Source: VMGX01 sp041658885
Lineage (GTDB): Bacteria > Patescibacteriota > Minisyncoccia > Phycocordibacterales > 21-14-all-36-13
Reading direction: 5' to 3'
Assembly (NCBI GenBank): GCA_041658885.1
Contig: JBAZZJ010000001.1
Location: forward strand, 1 to 64,000
Length of the DNA: 64,000 nt
Shown: positions 16,513 through 25,736 of the stretch, in pieces
Numbering within the stretch: the stretch's first letter is position 1
How the letters are laid out: each line of letters begins with the position of its first letter
Notes under the pieces: model-generated
What the model saw: only the letters and a program-made list of their open reading frames with translations
Told to the model about the DNA's origin: nothing
Databases searched by the model: none
Made by a program: the position numbers and the translations under genes

Positions 16513-16746
16513 ATGAAGGCTAAGAAACATGATGATACGGCTGTAAATTTTATTGAAGTATCTCCATCTGAATTTGTTCAAGAATACAATAAAAATATTC
16601 CAGATGCTTTTCCGCACGTCTCTCTTAAGATATTAGAGAAATTCAAAAAAGCATATCCGGCACTTTTTAAAGATAATAGTGAATGGACGAACGACAGGCA
16701 TCGTAAAAAATTAATGGACTGGCTTGTTTCCAATCACGAGGAGTAA
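16513..16746 (+). CDS. Small conserved-looking hypothetical protein (77 aa)
   Basis: A soluble acidic/basic mixed protein of 77 residues, MKAKKHDDTAVNFIEVSP to WLVSNHEE, with predicted helices (SLKILEKFKKAYPALF, RHRKKLMDWLVSNH). No membrane segment, cysteines or recognised motif. It follows the membrane protein by about 65 bases and precedes a palindromic element. Coding is supported by the uninterrupted frame and ordinary codon use. Function unknown. Confidence 0.55.
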   Translation: MKAKKHDDTAVNFIEVSPSEFVQEYNKNIPDAFPHVSLKILEKFKKAYPALFKDNSEWTNDRHRKKLMDWLVSNHEE

Positions 16747-16807
16747 AAGGTTGAATTTTAGGGATTTTATAAAATAAATATTGTTAATAATAAAAAACAA
16801 ATAAATT

Positions 16808-16930
16808 ATGGATCCCGTTAGAAACCGCGGTCACGGTTTAAAAACGGGGATTATAATGATGAGAAACATAGTATTACAAATTTAATTAAGCAGAGTGCGG
16901 TTGACCGCGACCTGCTTCTAACGGGATGGA
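16808..16930. repeat. Start-codon palindromic element, type A copy 1
   Basis: ATGGA at 16808-16812 and again at 16926-16930. Arms TCCCGTTAGAA / TTCTAACGGGA, extended inside by CCGCGGTCA / TGACCGCG. The right ATG is the start codon of the CxxC protein. The left ATG could encode a 25-residue peptide beginning MDPVRN. Confidence 0.85.
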
Positions 16931-17543
16931 AAAATTTAATAGGGGTAGCAAATCTAATGGAGGGGATAGAAAATTTGACGGAAGAAGCTCTGGCGGAAGA
17001 GGTTTTGGTGATAGAAATGAAAGAAGTGGCGGAAGCAGAGGTTTTAATAAAGATAGATCGGACAAACCAGCAATGACTAAGGCGATATGTTCTGAATGTG
17101 GGAATGCATGTGAACTGCCATTTAAACCAACAGGAGATAAACCTGTTTTTTGCAGTGATTGTTTTAGAAACAAAGGCGGAAATTCAAATTCAAGTCAAGG
17201 TAGATTTGGTGGAAGGGATTCTGGCAGGTCTAAATTTGGAGAAAAAAGAATGTACCCAGCAGTATGTTCAGCTTGTGGAGAAAAGTGTGAGGTTCCATTT
17301 CAACCATCAAGCGACAAACCAATATATTGCAATAATTGTTTTGAAAAAAATGCTGATACCAAAAACAAAAATACAGACCAATTTCAAAAACAATTTGAAA
17401 TACTTAATGTTAAATTGGATAAAATTTTAAAAAGTTTATCGTTAGAAATTTCAAAAGAAGTTGTTGATACAAAAAAATTAGTTAAAAAAACAGAAATATC
17501 TAAGATAAAAAAACCAGTAAAAAAGGTTTCAAAAAAGAAATAA
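16926..17543 (+). CDS. RGG-rich protein with two CxxC-x17-CxxC zinc domains
   Basis: A 205-residue protein. Residues 1-50 are Gly/Arg/Ser/Asp-rich (RGG-like), a composition common in RNA-binding proteins. Two copies of the CxxC-x17-CxxC domain follow, CSECGNACELPFKPTGDKPV...CSDCF and CSACGEKCEVPFQPSSDKPI...CNNCF, each expected to bind one zinc. The C-terminus is a Lys-rich tail (KKPVKKVSKKK). A nucleic-acid-binding role is likely but inferred. The start ATG comes from the right edge of a palindromic element, so its translation start region was rebuilt by that insertion. Confidence 0.75.
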   Translation: MEKFNRGSKSNGGDRKFDGRSSGGRGFGDRNERSGGSRGFNKDRSDKPAMTKAICSECGNACELPFKPTGDKPVFCSDCFRNKGGNSNSSQGRFGGRDSGRSKFGEKRMYPAVCSACGEKCEVPFQPSSDKPIYCNNCFEKNADTKNKNTDQFQKQFEILNVKLDKILKSLSLEISKEVVDTKKLVKKTEISKIKKPVKKVSKKK

Positions 17544-17582
17544 TACGGTTAATAAATAAAAAATACAAGGTTGTATAAAATT

Positions 17583-17606
17583 GCCAGTTTTTAAACTGGT
17601 GATTTT
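17583..17606 (+). terminator. Terminator after the CxxC protein
   Basis: GCCAGTTT/AAACTGGT stem followed by GATTTTTG. Confidence 0.6.
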
Positions 17607-17644
17607 TGTTTGAATGCAAAATGTTAGTAGAATATACAAAATGT

Positions 17645-17650
17645 TATAAT
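17645..17650 (+). promoter_or_regulatory. -10 box of the ASCH gene (leaderless)
   Basis: TGTTATAAT, 6 bases before the ATG at 17657. Confidence 0.6.
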
Positions 17651-17656
17651 TAAATT

Positions 17657-18088
17657 ATGGATCACGTGGCAATAATGAAAAAATCTTGGGGTTTTATCCC
17701 CAAAATACTATCTGGAGAAAAGACAATAGAATCTCGCTGGTATAAAAATAAATTGGCTCCTTGGGGGAAAATTCAAAAAAGTGATGAAGTTTATTTTAAA
17801 AACTCTGGGGAGTTGGTTAGTACTCAGGCCGTGGTCTCGAATTATACTCAATATTCCGATTTAACTCCCAAAAAGGTGGAAAAAATTCTGGACGAACATT
17901 ATAAAGAAATAGGCATATCAAAAGAAGAAAAAAAAGATTTTTTTATAAAAATCAAAAATAAAAAATATTGTATTTTAATTTTTATAAAAAATCCACACGA
18001 AATAAAACCCTTTAATATAAATAAAAAGGGATTTGGTATGATGTCGGCGTGGATAAGCGTTGATAATATAGATAAACTTAAAAAGTAA
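17657..18088 (+). CDS. ASCH-like (PUA fold) protein
   Basis: A 143-residue protein with the ASCH-type opening: a basic strand, then ILSGEKTIESRWYKNK, which fits the family G-x-K-x-x-E-x-R signature, followed by GDEVYF-like SDEVYFKNSGELVSTQAVVSN. ASCH domains resemble PUA RNA-binding domains and some are nucleases or bind modified bases; no substrate can be assigned here. The -10 box 6 bases before the ATG suggests a leaderless single-gene transcript. Alternative: a related EVE-domain protein. Confidence 0.6.
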   Translation: MDHVAIMKKSWGFIPKILSGEKTIESRWYKNKLAPWGKIQKSDEVYFKNSGELVSTQAVVSNYTQYSDLTPKKVEKILDEHYKEIGISKEEKKDFFIKIKNKKYCILIFIKNPHEIKPFNINKKGFGMMSAWISVDNIDKLKK

Positions 18089-18173
18089 TATTTTAAACAC
18101 AAAAATTTTCCCATCTATAAAGTGGATAACAACATTAACAAATTTAGGTTAATTTTTGTTAGAATGTAGGTAT

Positions 18174-18428
18174 ATGGAAGACACAAAAAAAATCAGCGGT
18201 AATGTCCTAATTATGGTCGTTATTTCTTTAATAGTCGGCTTAGTTGCCGGTTATTTTATTGGTTATTCAAATGGAGTTGCTAAAGGTGAGTTAAACATTC
18301 TTGAAGAGCAAAAACTTGAACAAGAAAAAGCCCTAGGAGAAATTCAGAAAGAAGCAAACCCATTTGTAAATCTTGAAGAAAAAGCGAATCCATTTAAGGA
18401 CACATATACAAATCCCTTCGCTCAATAA
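18174..18428 (+). CDS. Small membrane protein with NPF repeats
   Basis: An 84-residue protein from the ATG at 18174; a TTG at 18156 is in frame, but TAGAAT at 18160-18165 is a fitting -10 for the later start. One membrane helix rich in glycine (about residues 11-32, LIMVVISLIVGLVAGYFIGY), a charged coiled-coil stretch (LNILEEQKLEQEKALGEIQKE), then three Asn-Pro-Phe motifs at the C-terminus (ANPFVNL, ANPFKDT, TNPFAQ). I know this architecture from other Parcubacteria but not a function. The NPF tail could be a short binding motif. Confidence 0.6.
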   Translation: MEDTKKISGNVLIMVVISLIVGLVAGYFIGYSNGVAKGELNILEEQKLEQEKALGEIQKEANPFVNLEEKANPFKDTYTNPFAQ

Positions 18429-18490
18429 AAAGTTTTTTAATTATTAAAAAGTTTAATAAAAATGGCACAATTGTGTTGTTTTGAATTGCT

Positions 18491-20248
18491 ATGAACAAGA
18501 CAAAATTTTTTTACACAACAATCTTCTTTATTTTTTTTATTTCACTATTCTTTGTTTTCAATAATGCAAACGCAGGCCCTCTTGATAATGTTTCGTATCC
18601 AATTCCAGAATTAGGTAATTGTGGCTCTGTTTCAGAGTGTATGACATTTTGTGATATTTCAGAAAACCAAATTGCTTGTATTGATTGGGCGGCAAGTAAA
18701 AAGATGGTTTCAGAAGGGGAAGCTAGAAAAGTCAGAGATATGAATAAAAAGGAAGAAGAATTTAAACCAGGACCGGGTGGTTGTATATCTCCGCGAGAAT
18801 GTGATGCATATTGCAGAGTGGAAGAAAATCTTCGTGAATGTATGGATTATAGTGTAAGAAAGGGGTACATGCCTAAAGAAGAAGCCGATGGAATAATTGC
18901 TAAAACAGAAAAAGGCGGTCCTGGTGGATGTAAATCAAAAAGCGAATGTGAAAATTTTTGTAAAAATCCAGAAAATGCCGATGAATGTCTTTCTTTTGTA
19001 GTAGACGAAGGGAAAATAACAAAAGAAGAAGCTGAATTTATGAAAGAGAGAATGAAAGAAGGGTCAAAAAAACCAAAACGACCAGCACCAGAAGAAGAAG
19101 GAATTGATACTGAAAAAGTCCAAACAATCTTGAAAGAACAAACCGGACCGGGCGGGTGTACAAATATGGGAGAATGTCAGAAATATTGTATGGATTTTAA
19201 CAATGCACAAGAATGTATGGAATTTGCCGTTAAACACCAAATAACAAAAACACCACAGGACCTTGAAAGAATAAAAAAAATTTCACAAATAAAATCAGGC
19301 CCCGGAGGATGTACAGGTCCTAACGAGTGTGATGCATTTTGTAGTAAAGAAGAAAACAGAGACGAATGTTTTAGATTTACAAAAGAAAATCAGTTGATGT
19401 CTGAAGAAGAAATCCAAAAGATGGAAAAGGAAATAGAAATAGTTAAAAAACTCAAAGGAGGAGAAATGGTTGGTCCCGGCGGATGCAAGGGTCCAGAAGA
19501 ATGTAATGCATTTTGTAGCAATTCGTCAAACATAGAAGAATGTATTAATTTTAGTGGGCAACACGGAATGCTTAATAAAAACACGGTCCAACAAATGATG
19601 GGGAAAACACAAGAAGCAAGACAAAAATTAATGGAAGTTGAAGAATTTAAGAGATTTAAAGGAATGGAACAAAACGGTGAGTTTAAAAATGGAGTTCCTG
19701 GAGAATTTATGAAATTTGGTCCACCACCGGGTGGTTTTGAGAACAAAGAAATGATGCCACCTGAAGCAACACAGATGATGAAACCAGATGGATTTGTTCC
19801 ACGAAGAGAAATGATACCGCAAGGTAATATGATTTTTCCTCCCCAAGATTTTCAAAAATACATGCCAGACGGAAGACAAGGAACAATGCCACCGGAAGGA
19901 TTTTCTCCTCCGGAAGGTTTTGAAAAATTTATGCAACAATATCAAATACCACAAGAAGGAAATCAACCTTATCCAACAACACCTCCGAGTGGATCTTATC
20001 CACCCCCTCCTAGTGGAACATATCAAGCACCACCAAGTGGATCCTATTCACCTCCTCCTAGTGGAACATATCAAGCACCACCAAGTGGATCTTATCCACC
20101 TCCTCCTAGTGGAACATATCAAGCACCACCAGAAGGTTCTTACCCAACTCCAACGAACACAACAGGACCTTCCAGTTTTAATTCAAAAACTCTCATGGGC
20201 ACAGTTTTAGAGGCTTTTTCCAGTTTGTTAGATAAAATAAATAAGTAA
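18491..20248 (+). CDS. Secreted cysteine-rich repeat protein with Pro-rich C-terminal repeats
   Basis: A 585-residue exported protein: signal peptide at residues 1-29 (ending NANA-GP), then six copies of a four-cysteine unit of the form GPGGC-x4-EC-x2-(F/Y)C-x5-N-x2-EC, spaced by acidic helices. The C-terminal third is Pro/Met/Gln-rich and ends with repeated PPSGSYPPPPSGTYQA units encoded by tandem DNA repeats near 19990-20130, a typical wall-spanning segment. About 24 paired cysteines suggest disulfide-rich domains outside the cell. The next gene encodes a thioredoxin/DsbD fusion that may handle such disulfides. Specific function unknown. Confidence 0.7.
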   Translation: MNKTKFFYTTIFFIFFISLFFVFNNANAGPLDNVSYPIPELGNCGSVSECMTFCDISENQIACIDWAASKKMVSEGEARKVRDMNKKEEEFKPGPGGCISPRECDAYCRVEENLRECMDYSVRKGYMPKEEADGIIAKTEKGGPGGCKSKSECENFCKNPENADECLSFVVDEGKITKEEAEFMKERMKEGSKKPKRPAPEEEGIDTEKVQTILKEQTGPGGCTNMGECQKYCMDFNNAQECMEFAVKHQITKTPQDLERIKKISQIKSGPGGCTGPNECDAFCSKEENRDECFRFTKENQLMSEEEIQKMEKEIEIVKKLKGGEMVGPGGCKGPEECNAFCSNSSNIEECINFSGQHGMLNKNTVQQMMGKTQEARQKLMEVEEFKRFKGMEQNGEFKNGVPGEFMKFGPPPGGFENKEMMPPEATQMMKPDGFVPRREMIPQGNMIFPPQDFQKYMPDGRQGTMPPEGFSPPEGFEKFMQQYQIPQEGNQPYPTTPPSGSYPPPPSGTYQAPPSGSYSPPPSGTYQAPPSGSYPPPPSGTYQAPPEGSYPTPTNTTGPSSFNSKTLMGTVLEAFSSLLDKINK

Positions 20249-20324
20249 TTTAAAAAAATTTTACTAAAAAGTAAAGACCCTTGTATTTAGTGCAAGAGTT
20301 TTACTTGTGGTAAAATGAGAATAT

Positions 20325-20459
20325 ATGAATCCCCACACTAATCTTAATTTCGTTTAAAAACGGGTTAGTTTATAAAATAGAGTAAGTGGCGGATTTTAAT
20401 GTAAATAAAGAAATAGACTAGGTCAATATTATTAAAATTAAGATTAGTGTAGGGATGAA
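20325..20459. repeat. Start-codon palindromic element, type D copy 2
   Basis: ATGAA at 20325 and at 20455. Arms ATCCCCACACTAATCTTAAT / ATTAAGATTAGTGTAGGGAT. Relative to the 2437 copy a C-G pair has become T-A, keeping the stem. A TGTGGTAAAAT -10 box ends 8 bases before the left ATG, so the original start codon was probably there. Confidence 0.85.
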
Positions 20460-21612
20460 GTTAAAAGACGCAATATTTATAATTTTTAGTCTAAGTCTCG
20501 CGTTTGCGTTATTTTTTTTGACCGTTGGGAGTATTCACGCGCAAGAAATAAAACCAGAGTTAAATTTGGATTTTTTTTATAGTGAAACTTGTCCACATTG
20601 TATAGCTGAAAATGCTTTCTTAAACAAAATAGATGGAAAATATGAAGGTCTTACAATAAACAGATTTTTGATATCAGAAGAGAAAAATATTTCTCTGATG
20701 TACAAAACACTCCAAGATGCAAATAAATCAGAATATTTTGGGGTCGTTCCTCTCACATTTGTAGGAAAAGAATTTTTTGCGGGCTTTGATTCTGAAGATA
20801 AAATGGGTGTGGAAATTGAAAAATCAATTCAAAATCAATTACAAAAAGTTGAAATCAAAGAACAGAGGGGAAAAAATTTAAATTTACCAATTTTGGGTGA
20901 AATTAATATTCAAAATTATTCTTTACCCGCCTTGGCCGTGGTGTTGGGGACATTAGATGGAGTAAATGTTTGTTCTCTTGGGGCCCTTGTTTTGATTTTG
21001 GGTTTAGTTTTAAAGCTTCGTTCAAGAAAGAAAATATTTTTATTTGGCGGAACATATTTAATAATAACAGCCCTTGTTTATGGTGTATTAATAATCCTAT
21101 GGAATAAACTTTTTGTTTTTCTTGGAGCCTATTTAAAAACAATTGAATTAGTAATAGGAGGAATTGGACTTATTGGTGGGGTATACTTTATAAAAGAATT
21201 TTTAAGAATAAGAAAACAGGGATTAGTATGTGAATCGTCTAATTCAAAAATCATTTCTTCTGCATCTCAAAAAATAAAAAATATATTTGATAAAAAAGGG
21301 ATTTTTGGAATGCTTTTTGGAATAATTGTTTTTTCAGGGCTCGTAACGATTATTGAATTTCCTTGTTCAGCAGTCGTACCAGTATCTTTTGCAGGAATTT
21401 TGGCAGAAAAAGGAATATCAAATTTCTGGACTTTAATTTATATAGGAATGTTTATTTTATTTTATCTTTTAGATGAAATAGTAGTATTTGCCATAGCGGT
21501 TTATAAAATGGACATCTGGTTAACTTCGCCCAAGTTTACAAAATGGGCATCTCTAATAGAGGGTATAATTTTAATTGCCCTTGGTCTTTATTATATTATT
21601 AATTTTATTTAA
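20455..21612 (+). CDS. Thioredoxin-like / DsbD-CcdA membrane fusion, thiol-disulfide transporter
   Basis: A 385-residue protein: signal or membrane segment at 7-27, an extracytoplasmic thioredoxin-like domain with active site Cys46-Pro-His-Cys49 (FFYSETCPHC), then a DsbD/CcdA-type membrane domain with one conserved Cys in each half, Cys173 (DGVNVCSLGA) and Cys304 (EFPCSAVVPVSF). The membrane part would carry electrons from the cytoplasm to the outer CPHC site, reducing exported thiols. Placing the redox domain at the N-terminus in one chain is compact. It follows the cysteine-rich secreted protein, a plausible client. The start ATG lies at the right edge of a palindromic element. Confidence 0.85.
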   Translation: MKLKDAIFIIFSLSLAFALFFLTVGSIHAQEIKPELNLDFFYSETCPHCIAENAFLNKIDGKYEGLTINRFLISEEKNISLMYKTLQDANKSEYFGVVPLTFVGKEFFAGFDSEDKMGVEIEKSIQNQLQKVEIKEQRGKNLNLPILGEINIQNYSLPALAVVLGTLDGVNVCSLGALVLILGLVLKLRSRKKIFLFGGTYLIITALVYGVLIILWNKLFVFLGAYLKTIELVIGGIGLIGGVYFIKEFLRIRKQGLVCESSNSKIISSASQKIKNIFDKKGIFGMLFGIIVFSGLVTIIEFPCSAVVPVSFAGILAEKGISNFWTLIYIGMFILFYLLDEIVVFAIAVYKMDIWLTSPKFTKWASLIEGIILIALGLYYIINFI

Positions 21613-21655
21613 TCTGCGTAGATCTGCGTTTTTATTTGAGATAATCTGCGTTTCA
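21612..21655. repeat. TCTGCGT dispersed repeats
   Basis: Three copies of TCTGCGT(TT) (minus-strand form of AACGCAGA) between the DsbD-like gene and the chagasin gene. The same unit clusters at 26872, 34204 and 41502, often around CCCCG palindromic elements. Confidence 0.6.
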
Positions 21656-21657
21656 AT

Positions 21658-22080
21658 ATGGAAAACAAAAAAACACTCATATTTTTTGTGATAGCGGTGG
21701 TTATAGTTTTGGGTTTAATAATTTTTTCAGATAAAAGTGATATTCCAGCACAAACCGGTGAAAAGGATATTCAAACAAACATAATTCAAACCACAAATGG
21801 TGAAGAATTTATAGTAGAACTTGATTCCAATCCCTCAACCGGTTATACGTGGGTTTATGATTTTGATAAAGAATATGTAACATTTATAGAAAAACTTAAT
21901 AAAAAAACTTTCCCACAACAAATTGAAGGTGCCGAAATTGTTAGTGCCCCAATACAAGAAGTTTTTAAATTTAAAGTCCTAAAAACAGGGGAGACAAAAA
22001 TAAATTTTTACTATCTACGCGAATGGGAAATAGATGTTGCTCCAATAGATCAAAAGGCATTTGATGTAATAATTAAATGA
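21658..22080 (+). CDS. Chagasin-family (I42) cysteine protease inhibitor
   Basis: A 140-residue protein with an N-terminal membrane anchor (about residues 6-25) and an Ig-like I42 inhibitor domain. The three inhibitory loops are recognisable: SNPSTGYTW (family NPTTGY), the AEIVSAPIQEVFKF loop (family G-x-G-G) and REWE (family RPW). Such inhibitors block papain-like proteases by inserting the loops into the active site; here it would act on the outer face of the membrane. Target protease unknown. Two terminators follow immediately. Confidence 0.75.
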   Translation: MENKKTLIFFVIAVVIVLGLIIFSDKSDIPAQTGEKDIQTNIIQTTNGEEFIVELDSNPSTGYTWVYDFDKEYVTFIEKLNKKTFPQQIEGAEIVSAPIQEVFKFKVLKTGETKINFYYLREWEIDVAPIDQKAFDVIIK

Positions 22081-22104
22081 AAAAGCAACCAAAGTTGCTT
22101 TTTC
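22079..22104. terminator. Terminator after the chagasin gene
   Basis: GAAAAAGCAAC/GTTGCTTTTTC around AAA-type loop, starting at the stop codon. Confidence 0.75.
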
Positions 22105-22129
22105 ATCCACAATATTTTGTTTTTTATTT

Positions 22130-22159
22130 AAAAAGCCACGATTAAAATCGTGGCTTTTT
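22130..22159. terminator. Second terminator before phosphoketolase
   Basis: AAAAAGCCACGAT/ATCGTGGCTTTTT with a four-base loop; bidirectional. Confidence 0.8.
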
Positions 22160-22186
22160 GATTTGTAAAAAAATGTTATTATTATA

Positions 22187-24541
22187 ATGATGAATAACAC
22201 GATTGAATCAATTAAAAAACACGTTAGAGCGGGAAATTATCTTTCAGTCGCTCAAATTTACTTGCAGGATAACTTTTTTTTAGAAAGAGAATTAAGGCCA
22301 GATGATATAAAACCACGATTGCTCGGGCATTGGGGGACTTGTCCAGGAATAAATTTTGTTTATGCAAATTTAAATGCGTTGGTTAAAAAATATTCCACAG
22401 ATATTTTATTTATTGTGGGGACTGGTCACGGATTTCCAGCCGTTCAATCAAATCTTTTTATAGAAGGGACTTTAGGAAAATATTATTCACAAGCTGAACA
22501 AAATGAAAAAGGTCTCGCATATATTTCAAAAAATTTTTCTTGGCCTTATGGATTTCCAAGTCACAGCAATCCAGAGACGCCAGGAGTAATTTTGGAGGGA
22601 GGAGAGTTGGGTTATGCTCTTTCAACAGCTTACGGTTCGGTTTTAGATAATCCAGATTTAATAACATGTGCTCTTATAGGTGATGGGGAAGCAGAAACAG
22701 GGCCAACTGCAACCGCTTGGCATTTAAATAAATTTATATCTCCGAAAACAAACGGAGTTGTTTTACCCATTCTTCATCTTAACGGATACAAAATTTCAGG
22801 ACCGACGGTTTTTGGGAGAATGTCAGATGAAGACCTTTTAAATCTTTTTAATGGTTATGGTTATGAACCTTTTATTGTTGATGGGTGGAATGACGAAGAT
22901 GGTGTTTATGAAAAAATGTATGAAACTCTTGAAAATTGTTATAAAAAAATAAAACAAATTCAAAATCAAGCAAGGGGAGAAAAAGAAATTATCTCTCCAA
23001 GATTTCCTATGATAATTTTAAAAACACTTAAAGGTTGGACAGGTATAAAGGAATTGTATGGTCAAAAAATAGAAGGGAATTGTTTATCGCACCAAGTTGT
23101 TGGCCCAGATGCAAAAGAAAACCCAGAAACTCTTAAAACAATTGAAAATTGGTTGAGATCTTATAAATTCACTGAATTGTTTGATAAAAAGAATGGTTTT
23201 TGTAAAGAAATAAAAGAAATAATTCCAGATAAAAAATTAAGAATGGGGGATAGCAAATATTGTATGGGAGACGGGACAGAATACAAGGCATTAAAACTTC
23301 CAGATGTAGATAAGTTTAGTGAAGATTCTTCAACCCCGGGGACAATCGGGTCAAGTTCAATGAGAAGAGCCGGTTTGTATTTAAATGAGGTCTTTAAATT
23401 AAATGAAAAAAATAAAAATTTTCGTTTATTCTCTCCAGATGAAACATATTCAAACAAACTTGATGAAGTTTTTAAAACTACGGCAAGAGCTTTTGTCTGG
23501 CCAACGGAAAGTTGGGATAAAGATTTAAAACAAGATGGAAGAGTCATGGAAATGTTAAGTGAGCATTCTCTGCAGGGATTAATGCAAGGATATGTTTTGA
23601 CAAAAAGACATGGAATCTTTGCTTCATATGAAGCGTTTATACAAATTGTTTCAAGTATGGCTGACCAATATGCAAAGTTTTTGAAGATAGCGAGAAAAAC
23701 GAAATGGCGTGGAGATGTTTCCTCATTTAACTACATTTTAACCTCTTCTGGTTGGAGACAGGAACATAATGGTTTTTCACATCAAAACCCTGGATTTATA
23801 GATGATATGCTTCAAAGACAGGAGGACTTTGTAAATGTATATTTCCCACCAGACGGGAATAGCACACTCGCAGTTCTTGAAAAAATGATGTCTTCAAAAA
23901 ATGAAATAAATATTTTAGTTGCTGGTAAAAAAGTTGAACCAAGATGGCTCACGCCAAAACTGGCAAAAAAGGAACTAGAAGACGGAATAATGATTTGGGA
24001 TTTTGCGAGTGACGAAAATCCAGATATTGTTATTGCTTCAGTGGGGGACTATCTTACAACCGAAGCCCTTGCCTCTATCTCAATAATCAAAAAAGAATTA
24101 TCTGAAGCAAAAATAAAATTTGTAAATATTATAGCAATGTCACCAACTGGAATTGGACCAACAGGAAAAATAGTTTCTCTAGAAGAATTTAATAAATATT
24201 TTACAAAAGATAAACCAGTAATTATAAATTTTCATGGTTATCCTCAATCAATAAAACAAATTCTGTTTGACTACGGAGTTGATTCAGATAGATTTTTAAT
24301 CAGAGGTTATATTGAAAATGGTTCAACAACAACCCCATTTGATATGCACGTTAGAAACAAAACAGACAGATATAATTTAGCAATTGATGCATTTAGAAAA
24401 TTAAGTCAAAAAGGAAATGTAGAAAAAGGAAAAGCAAACGAACTTATTAAAAAATATGAAAATAAATTGTTAGAACACACAGAATATATAAAAAAACATG
24501 GAGTAGACACTGATGAAATAGAAAACTGGAAATGGGAGTAA
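22187..24541 (+). CDS. xfp: Xylulose-5-phosphate/fructose-6-phosphate phosphoketolase
   Basis: A thiamine-diphosphate enzyme that splits xylulose 5-phosphate (or fructose 6-phosphate) with phosphate to acetyl-phosphate and a shorter sugar phosphate. At 784 residues it is full length. Diagnostic segments include LLGHWGTCPGINFVYA, GTGHGFPAVQSNLF, the cofactor motif GDGEAETGPTATAW (from about 165) and HGYPQSIKQILFDYG. Two ATGs (22187, 22190) are possible; a TATTAT/TATAAT region sits directly before them, so the message is probably leaderless. ackA follows after 4 bases and converts the product to acetate and ATP. Two terminators upstream isolate this operon. Confidence 0.95.
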   Translation: MMNNTIESIKKHVRAGNYLSVAQIYLQDNFFLERELRPDDIKPRLLGHWGTCPGINFVYANLNALVKKYSTDILFIVGTGHGFPAVQSNLFIEGTLGKYYSQAEQNEKGLAYISKNFSWPYGFPSHSNPETPGVILEGGELGYALSTAYGSVLDNPDLITCALIGDGEAETGPTATAWHLNKFISPKTNGVVLPILHLNGYKISGPTVFGRMSDEDLLNLFNGYGYEPFIVDGWNDEDGVYEKMYETLENCYKKIKQIQNQARGEKEIISPRFPMIILKTLKGWTGIKELYGQKIEGNCLSHQVVGPDAKENPETLKTIENWLRSYKFTELFDKKNGFCKEIKEIIPDKKLRMGDSKYCMGDGTEYKALKLPDVDKFSEDSSTPGTIGSSSMRRAGLYLNEVFKLNEKNKNFRLFSPDETYSNKLDEVFKTTARAFVWPTESWDKDLKQDGRVMEMLSEHSLQGLMQGYVLTKRHGIFASYEAFIQIVSSMADQYAKFLKIARKTKWRGDVSSFNYILTSSGWRQEHNGFSHQNPGFIDDMLQRQEDFVNVYFPPDGNSTLAVLEKMMSSKNEINILVAGKKVEPRWLTPKLAKKELEDGIMIWDFASDENPDIVIASVGDYLTTEALASISIIKKELSEAKIKFVNIIAMSPTGIGPTGKIVSLEEFNKYFTKDKPVIINFHGYPQSIKQILFDYGVDSDRFLIRGYIENGSTTTPFDMHVRNKTDRYNLAIDAFRKLSQKGNVEKGKANELIKKYENKLLEHTEYIKKHGVDTDEIENWKWE

Positions 24542-24545
24542 AAAA

Positions 24546-25736
24546 ATGAACCAAGATAAAAAAACATTAATAATAAATACAGGAAGTGCTTCTAAAAGAC
24601 ACTCGCTTTATATTGGGGACAAAAAAGTTTCAAACTCTCATTTTGAAAAATGTTGTGATAATAAATTTAGTTTTTCTTTAACAATTGGAGAAGTAAAAGA
24701 AAAAAACGAAATAACTGAAAAAGATTTTTTTAATTCAACTGAATATTATTTGAATCTTTTGAAAGGGAAAAGTATTATAGAAAATGAAAAGGAGATAGAA
24801 ACAATAGGAATTAGAATTGTAGCTCCCGGGAAATATTTTCTTGAGGATAAGGTTATAAACGAAGAATATCTAAGTGAATTAATAAGAGTTAAAGAGGGAG
24901 CGCCTCTTCATATAAATCCGGTAATTGAAGAAATAAAATATTTATATAAAAATTTCAATGCAACAATAGTTGGTATTTCTGATAGTAAATTTCATTTAAG
25001 TATTCAAGATAGATTCAGATATTACAGCATAAAAAAAGAAGACACTGAAAAATATGATATTCATAGATACGGCTATCATGGTATATCGGTTAGTTCAATA
25101 ATCAGAAAAATGAGAGAAAATGGAGAAAAAATTCCTGAAAATTTAATTGTTTGTCATCTTGGAAGTGGGTCCAGCATTACAGCTGTAAAAAATGAGAAAA
25201 GTTTTAATACATCAATGGGTTTCACTCCACTAGAAGGACTCACGATGAGAACAAGAGTTGGGAATATAGATTCTGGGGCATTGATATATTTAGCAAAAAA
25301 GAAGGGTTTAAATTATGATGAATTAGAAAGTTATTTAAATAACGAATGCGGTTTATTTGGCCTAAGTAAGGAAGTAGACACAAGAAAAATTGTAAAGTTG
25401 GCCGGAGAAGGAGACAAAGGAGCAATACTTGCTCTAGATATTTATTCGGATGACATAAAAGAATTTATAGGTTCATATTTTGCCTTGCTCGGCGGTTTGG
25501 ATATGTTAATCTTTTCCGGCGCTGTTGGTGAAGGGTCAAACATAATTCGTTCAAAGATATGTTCTAATATGGAACATTTAGGAATAAAAATTAACGAGGA
25601 AAAAAATAATAATACATTAGACATTGATGGATTTATAGACGATGAAACTCTGCCGGTCAAAGTGAGAGTGATAGTAACCGACGAAACAGACGAAATTTTT
25701 AAAAATACAAAAGAGGTTTTAAATAATGGAAAATAA
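24546..25736 (+). CDS. ackA: Acetate kinase
   Basis: A 396-residue ASKHA-fold kinase turning acetyl-phosphate and ADP into acetate and ATP. It has the phosphate motif INTGSASKR (commonly N-x-G-S-S-S-x-K), the HRYGYHGISV segment (commonly HRYGFHGTSH), LGSGSSITAVKNEKSFNTSMGFTPLEGL and the C-terminal IFSGAVGEGSNIIR. Several signature positions differ from the usual enzyme, so it is a divergent member, but context with phosphoketolase makes the role firm. It gives the cell its clear substrate-level ATP step in this window. The VKOR gene starts 11 bases before its stop. Confidence 0.92.
   Translation: MNQDKKTLIINTGSASKRHSLYIGDKKVSNSHFEKCCDNKFSFSLTIGEVKEKNEITEKDFFNSTEYYLNLLKGKSIIENEKEIETIGIRIVAPGKYFLEDKVINEEYLSELIRVKEGAPLHINPVIEEIKYLYKNFNATIVGISDSKFHLSIQDRFRYYSIKKEDTEKYDIHRYGYHGISVSSIIRKMRENGEKIPENLIVCHLGSGSSITAVKNEKSFNTSMGFTPLEGLTMRTRVGNIDSGALIYLAKKKGLNYDELESYLNNECGLFGLSKEVDTRKIVKLAGEGDKGAILALDIYSDDIKEFIGSYFALLGGLDMLIFSGAVGEGSNIIRSKICSNMEHLGIKINEEKNNNTLDIDGFIDDETLPVKVRVIVTDETDEIFKNTKEVLNNGK

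Noticed and set aside
20325..20459. Riboswitch or T-box in the leader of the DsbD-like gene
   Set aside because: The near-identical element lies before an unrelated small membrane gene, has direct ATGAA duplications, and has no terminator or known aptamer motif.
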